Part shown: positions 63,401 through 64,000 of the stretch, in pieces
How positions within the stretch are numbered: the first letter of the stretch is position 1
How the letters are laid out: every line of letters starts with the position of its first letter
Source of the DNA: Burkholderia sp. Nafp2/4-1b
GTDB taxonomy: Bacteria; Pseudomonadota; Gammaproteobacteria; Burkholderiales; Burkholderiaceae
DNA length: 64,000 nucleotides
Direction: 5' to 3'
NCBI RefSeq assembly: GCF_003635165.1
Contig: NZ_ML058607.1
Location: 84,362-148,361 of the forward strand
Program-made: the position numbers and the translations under genes
The notes under the pieces: model-generated
What the model was told of the DNA's origin: nothing
Database searches by the model: none
What the model saw: only the letters and a program-made list of their open reading frames with translations

Positions 63401-64000
63401 ACCGTTGCCGTCAATCCGTTCTGCGCGTTGATCGAGCCCGCCGTGTTGTTCAGCGCGCCGGCTTGCGCGACGACGCGTCCGTTGCTCGCGATCGAACCGC
63501 CCACATTCGATATGGATCCCGAACCACCTCCGAGCGCCAGTGTGCCGTTGCCGGCATGCGTGATCGTGCCGCCGTCGTTGATTAGCGCGGAGGGGGCGAG
63601 CGTCAGTTCAGTGCTGTTGGTTTGCAGCGTTCCGCCGTTCGAATTGTCCAGCGTGCCCGACACGTTCACGCTCATCGCGCCGGTGCCGGTCTGCGTGATC
63701 GTGCCGCCGTGATTCACGAGGTCGGTCGCGGTCAACGACACCTGATTGGCCTGCATGGCACCCGCGCTATTGTCGAGGGTCGTGCCGGTGAGCGCGACCG
63801 TCTGACCGACGATCGAACCGCCGTTGTTGATCAAGCGCGCGCCCGCATCGACAGCCACCTTTTGCGCAGCCTGCAGCGTGCCGCCGCTGTTGTCGACCGA
63901 CTGGCCCGCGATACGCAAATTCGTGTTGGAAGTGATCGCGCCGCGGTTGACAACGTTTGCGCTGCGGACCGAAACATCGCCGTTGCCGCCGATCACACCG
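56350..64000 (-). CDS. bcpA: CDI exoprotein BcpA (CdiA/FHA-like), 5' end beyond window
   Basis: At least 2548 residues of a giant surface filament protein; the signal and secretion domains lie past the right edge. Residues 1-700 and 1200-2000 are filamentous-haemagglutinin beta-helix repeats (GTLDNSNGGTLQTNS, GKDLTISGSTVSLDKG). A non-repeat centre (about 880-1150: NPAFTNQKNFISSDYFFGQL, GVDLTHIPKRLGDGFYEQQ) matches the region linked to receptor binding in CdiA. A glycine/alanine-rich pretoxin stretch leads to NNELYN (2173-2178), the Burkholderia marker of the variable toxin region. The last 97 residues contain Asp2452...Glu2465-Val-Lys2467, a nuclease-like set. Confidence 0.95.
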   Translation of the reverse strand, partial: GVIGGNGDVSVRSANVVNRGAITSNTNLRIAGQSVDNSGGTLQAAQKVAVDAGARLINNGGSIVGQTVALTGTTLDNSAGAMQANQVSLTATDLVNHGGTITQTGTGAMSVNVSGTLDNSNGGTLQTNSTELTLAPSALINDGGTITHAGNGTLALGGGSGSISNVGGSIASNGRVVAQAGALNNTAGSINAQNGLTATVAGTLNNASGKLLSNTDVSVTSGTLSNDGGQIGASTNATIHTGSMTNQGGSIVAPNLSVTADSTLDNSGGKLEANQLALTAANLVNHGGTITQYGSSAMGMNVSGTLDNSAGGVIQTNSTDLTLKPAELNNAGGTITHAGTGTLTIEPGNGSSALNNASGTIVTKGQAIVNAASWNNASGILAAQRGINATIAGDVNNAQGLLRSDASLSLKNGGALSNRSGHIQAGQSVAGDTSTLDIQSASIDNADGAIVDLGAGRMSVQGGSQIANSHAGGVAGMGAITGNGDVTVSAASISNTQGGQLSGASLRVQGNTLDNSGGTIGNVTNSNGDVNVTTTGAITNTNGQIGSTHDLSVAAATLQGGGTYSAKHDANVTLQGDYTAAADTQFNVGHDLAFTLPGTFTNNANLQAVNDLRVSAGNIVNVGALTAGALLHTQSTNLTNMGALVGASVSLNATNTISNLGPTALIGASDSNGTLEVLARDIENRDDTTATDSMATTAIFGMGKVVLAGGKDANGNYTNAALVNNVSALIQSQGDMELHADKVTSTRRVMKTSTRTIDPSLLGQFGIPISGRTGQIGVKDPDSIGGVYTEPPHGGQWNSTYQFTTYYADSATATTVTDISPAAQIVSGGKIDASSVGTLQNYWSNIAAVGDIKMPARYDADGWAASGQKLPGVSVSYSGQYHYNNYDNSEHDWQLPFGNAPFVTGRPGGYTQAAPASIKDYTLPGYFSTISSNGTISGTGVSVNNTAGNASIPSLGLLPGQSVPGLTPTNLSGNASGVKSGASSVHGGPPAPVDPIIASASALNVLNNLTIPQGGLYRPTTAPNANYVIETNPAFTNQKNFISSDYFFGQLGVDLTHIPKRLGDGFYEQQLVRNEVTALTGKAVLGPYADLQTMYQSLMAAGADLSKSLDLPIGASLSADQVSKLTSNVIMMETRVVDGQAVLVPVVYLAQASQQNVNGPLISATNIDFQNAQSFTNSGTIKADNTLAIQGKQIDNAFGALQSGGLMSLKTENNIDLTSANVKAGSLQLEAGNDLILDTATKTNTRVSRDGATSVVTTLGPTAKLDVAGNASIVTGGNFQQNAGNLSVGGNLGMNVGGNWDLGAVQTGEHKIVQRANGVSNTDINKVTGSSVTVGGQSSIGVGGDLTAKGAQIDLGQGGTIAAKGNVTLGAASATSTVNSNSSGSDSHGSYAETLHTSDQALSGTTLKGGDTVTLASGKDLTISGSTVSLDKGNANLMASGDVNIGAATETHVLNSHETHSHSNVVSGVQVASGIDQTATYSQGSTVSADGVNIVSNRDINVAGSNVVGTNDVTLQATRNVNITTSQDTTQSSSYFDKKESGLLTNGGLSVTVGSRSAAQQDQSSSVTNKGSVIGSSQGNVTIQAGKDATITGSTIVAGRDVGIAAQNVTVNAAYDTYKDAQSQQFSQSGLSVGLGGGLVGLGQSMAGAVRQGQQSGDSRLAAVQAVAAAEQAYQNRGGIKDAANALSNGNVSEAAKGVQVQLSIGSSHSSSNATTSISSAKGSSIVGNGNVSITATGTPDANGNAQAGTGNIAMTGASVLGKNVALDANNAITLQSAQSTEQSTSSNSSTGWNAGAAIGVGKNTGISVFANGSNSHGQGNGDSVTQTNTTVAAGNTLTMKSGGDTTLSGAKVSGDKVKVDVGGDLTMTSLQDTSNYSSNQHNTGVSGSFTFGYGGGVDASIGHTSIDANYASVNQQTGIVAGKEGFDVNVAGHTQLNGAQIASAAPADSNTLTTGSLGFTDIQNKMSYSGSSEGFSTSGGPSFAQTGDSASGVTHAAVSPAKIVVKSDEQNGTDSTAGLSRDTANANQTVENTFNLQKVQNNMAFAQAFGKVATFAVAEAATQLENSSPQMKALFGEGGAGRDALHAAVAAIGAALSGGNIGGAIAGSLAGDVLQSLAQPIIDQTVSQLPLSAQAAARNALNEIVATAGGAAAGVVAGGGSSGALAGAGSAVNNELYNRQLHVEEVKVVEQLAKEKAQAVCRGDSSCVAKATTYWTDMLERAAKGMVDDTANKENMAYLQTLIQTANNPTSEGAMGGLSSYLANLQTAQDMLSQYMGKPILVRGSPMISDGAAQTYFSATPAQRSDQYLNSVLGSLPGSIAPGAGQRDQSRVDSFATQNGSVKPDYTIEETVIGGILTNKIGATVARAGESLDVWLAGSVKPTDKGFISTGKVTMESMPVKLNSAEQGVLSQLDQLPSKDLQGQAREYVANNYFVRNGFTPLDGKCASNCFDGVYVKGNTVYVNEVKPLNQTGSISLNPANGKTELPTQQTDEWVQYSIDRLRKSENPELVATANVVEQAWKNGSLVKLVSGVDSNGMVIVKIPRNAP
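62965..63210 (-). repeat. BcpA internal repeat, copy 2
   Basis: Codons 263-344 (LDNSGGKLEANQLALTAANL ... THAGTGTLTIEPG) repeat codons 74-155 with a constant offset of 189 codons (567 bp). Shared blocks include LVNHGGTITQ and VSGTLDNS and GGTITHAG. Confidence 0.75.
63532..63777 (-). repeat. BcpA internal repeat, copy 1
   Basis: Codons 74-155 (LDNSAGAMQANQVSLTATDL ... THAGNGTLALGG). See copy 2 at 62965-63210; the pair marks a duplication of about 189 codons within the filament. Confidence 0.75.

Noticed and set aside
62300..64000. Regular short repeats considered as a CRISPR array
   Set aside because: They are coding beta-helix repeats of BcpA, vary throughout, and have no fixed repeat-spacer spacing or cas genes.

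Overview
The window reads as a GC-rich beta-proteobacterial chromosome segment, most likely Burkholderia (cepacia-complex-like, plausibly a secondary replicon). The grounds are the base composition, dense carbohydrate and amine catabolic clusters each with its own regulator, a DUF3138-type outer-membrane protein, and above all the gene order bcpA-bcpI-bcpO-bcpB, which is the Burkholderia arrangement of contact-dependent inhibition (CDI). The species assignment is inference. I saw no rRNA, tRNA, CRISPR array or insertion sequence.

Layout. (1) 1-12836, minus strand: a catabolic island. A PucR-type regulator (11259-12836) lies upstream of a run made of a DUF917 protein, a hydantoinase A/oxoprolinase-like protein, a PotF-like binding protein, a DUF3138 porin-like protein and PotG/PotH/PotI-like ABC subunits. 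An IclR regulator, an AroM-family protein and dipeptidase E follow. Together they look like an uptake-and-hydrolysis route for a cationic or cyclic-amide nitrogen compound whose identity is open. (2) 12837-13497: non-coding DNA with a 23-bp inverted repeat and a degenerate 11-bp tandem array. (3) 13498-18192: chemoreceptor, HAD hydrolase, GNAT acetyltransferase, GhrA-like reductase. (4) 18375-21930: omega-aminotransferase, Lrp/AsnC regulator and semialdehyde dehydrogenase, an amine/GABA-type catabolic set. (5) 22148-33595: diguanylate cyclase, PAP2 phosphatase lipoprotein, a decayed binding-protein tail, DUF72, a 56-residue membrane protein, a PanE-like/MFS pair opposite a LysR gene broken by an in-frame amber codon, a YdbC/PdxI-like reductase opposite a second LysR gene, and an alginate-lyase-like protein.

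(6) 33633-42961: a D-xylose locus, xylA-xylB-xylF-xylG-xylH on the minus strand, with divergent xylR and an aldose 1-epimerase. (7) 43096-53267: a beta-1,4-galactan locus with a GH53 endo-galactanase, SetA-like exporter, GH42 beta-galactosidase, a sugar ABC importer and a LacI regulator. Two nearly identical palindromes (TTTAARCGCTTAAA), one before the galactanase and one before the importer operon, tie it into one regulon. (8) 53528-64000, minus strand: a CDI system. BcpA runs off the right edge. It ends in a toxin region marked by an NNELYN motif and a D...EVK nuclease-like signature, followed by an overlapping immunity gene, a small lipoprotein and the TpsB transporter. The toxin tip and immunity gene are clearly AT-richer than the rest, as expected of an exchangeable module.
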